Position numbers and translations under genes: made by a program | NCBI GenBank assembly: GCA_021781255.1 | Contig: JAJXXG010000185.1 | Span: 1 to 5,643, forward strand | Direction of reading: 5' to 3' | Source of the DNA: Acidobacteriota bacterium | GTDB lineage: Bacteria > Acidobacteriota > Terriglobia > Terriglobales > Acidobacteriaceae | DNA: 5,643 nt | Part shown: positions 5,030 through 5,643 of the stretch, one piece after another | Layout of the letters: the number at the start of each line of letters is the position of its first letter | Numbering within the stretch: position 1 is the first letter of the stretch | Notes under the pieces: model-generated | Database searches by the model: none | What the model was told of the DNA's origin: nothing | What the model saw: the letters and a program-made list of their open reading frames with translations, nothing else

Positions 5030-5643
5030 TTGAAAACGAAGCCAGGGAGCCTGTACCAATGGATAGCCCTATGCGCTTTCTTCATTCTGTGTTGCGCCAC
5101 CGGAGCTGCACAAAGCGAGAGCCGTTCCATCGAAGACCTGAACATGAAGGGCGGCGATGCCGTTCAGCCGCCATTTTCCGACAGTGTTTTGAACGTGGAC
5201 GGAACATTTCGCCAGTCGATGTTAGCCGAGGGCGCTGCGCTCCGCTTCAATATCTTCACTTCGTACAGTCAGGAGAGCTTGCGAGCCCCCTCGAATCCCG
5301 ATGCGCAGCAATACACGGGCCAGTACCCGTTCGAGACCGAAGTCCTGACCGGAATCTTCTCGGCCGATCTCCATCAATTAGGCCTCCGTCACACACAGCT
5401 CGATATCGCCGGCATGTGGGATTGGGCAAGCTGGCGCACCGATGGACCGAAGAAGCTCGGCATTTGGCAGCTGTACTTGTACAAGGAATTCGGCAACGAC
5501 CGGGTGGAGCTCAAAGCCGGCTACAACTCGAATGAATTCGAGTTTGTCGGAATGCAGGTGGGTGGGTCCACCACAACTGCATCCGCCGGGATCTTCACCA
5601 TTCTGCCCAATGAGGTCGGCATGGCCTTTTACCCATTGCCGGC
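5030..5643 (+). CDS. OprB-like carbohydrate porin, N-terminal half (cut by window end)
   Basis: This is probably an outer-membrane beta-barrel for diffusion of sugars into the periplasm. The frame opens at TTG (5030) and stays open to the window end, giving 204 complete codons, perhaps half of an OprB-type protein. Residues 1-27 form a Sec signal peptide: K2 and K4, a hydrophobic core at 11-23, and likely cleavage after G-A-A (25-27); no lipobox is present. The mature part shows the OprB pattern: F60-R-Q-S-M-L-A-E-G-A-A-L (resembling the 'R-x-x-L-A-x-x-G-x-x-L' opening), alternating polar/hydrophobic strands, then I-W-Q-L-Y-L-Y-K (145-152), V-E-L-K-A-G-Y-N-S-N-E-F (159-170) and a strand rich in small and polar residues after it. 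It lies downstream of the sugar permease gene, so the two may serve successive membrane steps. Family assignment is by pattern; another sugar-transport barrel is possible. Confidence 0.72.
   Translation, partial: MKTKPGSLYQWIALCAFFILCCATGAAQSESRSIEDLNMKGGDAVQPPFSDSVLNVDGTFRQSMLAEGAALRFNIFTSYSQESLRAPSNPDAQQYTGQYPFETEVLTGIFSADLHQLGLRHTQLDIAGMWDWASWRTDGPKKLGIWQLYLYKEFGNDRVELKAGYNSNEFEFVGMQVGGSTTTASAGIFTILPNEVGMAFYPLP

Noticed and set aside
4972..5535. 187-residue + strand frame over the porin gene
   Set aside because: It is in a different frame from the porin and has a composition rich in Arg, Pro and His, typical of an out-of-frame reading of GC-rich coding DNA.

Overview
The window looks like chromosomal DNA of a GC-rich Gram-negative bacterium. 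An OprB-like outer-membrane porin implies an outer membrane, and a Tat-exported sugar isomerase/epimerase next to Gfo/Idh/MocA oxidoreductases is a combination common in Acidobacteriota. That taxonomic placement is an inference from gene content and style; no marker gene is present. All five genes lie on the + strand. I see no RNA gene, mobile element or CRISPR array.

Layout: (1) 2-1171, a Gfo/Idh/MocA-family NAD(P)-dependent oxidoreductase whose first few codons lie before the window. (2) 1172-1303, a spacer with a hairpin, a CG-centred palindrome resembling a LacI-type operator, and a strong ribosome binding site. (3) 1304-2242, a TIM-barrel sugar phosphate isomerase/epimerase-like protein with a twin-arginine signal peptide, followed at once by a strong GC hairpin (2249-2283). 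(4) 2243-2465, a spacer with a T-rich promoter candidate and two consecutive hairpins, the second holding the ribosome binding site. (5) 2466-3674, a second Gfo/Idh/MocA oxidoreductase, clearly a paralogue of the first. (6) 3716-4849, a 12-helix MFS permease resembling the fucose/glucose-type (FHS) sugar transporters, probably co-transcribed with (5). (7) 4850-5029, a spacer in which I see little. (8) 5030-5643, the first half of an OprB-like carbohydrate porin, starting at TTG and cut by the window end.

Read together this is a carbohydrate or polyol uptake and oxidation locus: the porin admits the substrate to the periplasm, the exported TIM-barrel protein acts there, the permease carries substrate or product across the inner membrane, and the two oxidoreductases oxidise or reduce a sugar ring carbon with NAD(P) in the cytoplasm. 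Gfo/Idh/MocA plus xylose-isomerase-like TIM-barrel pairs are known from inositol catabolism (IolG with IolE/IolI) and from 3-keto-sugar routes that break glycosides by oxidation (for example DgpA with DgpB/DgpC). The substrate here cannot be read from sequence. The most notable points are the paralogous oxidoreductases on either side of the isomerase gene, their shared DKP variant of the family's EKP motif, the apparent split of enzymes between compartments, and the structured leader of the second oxidoreductase gene.
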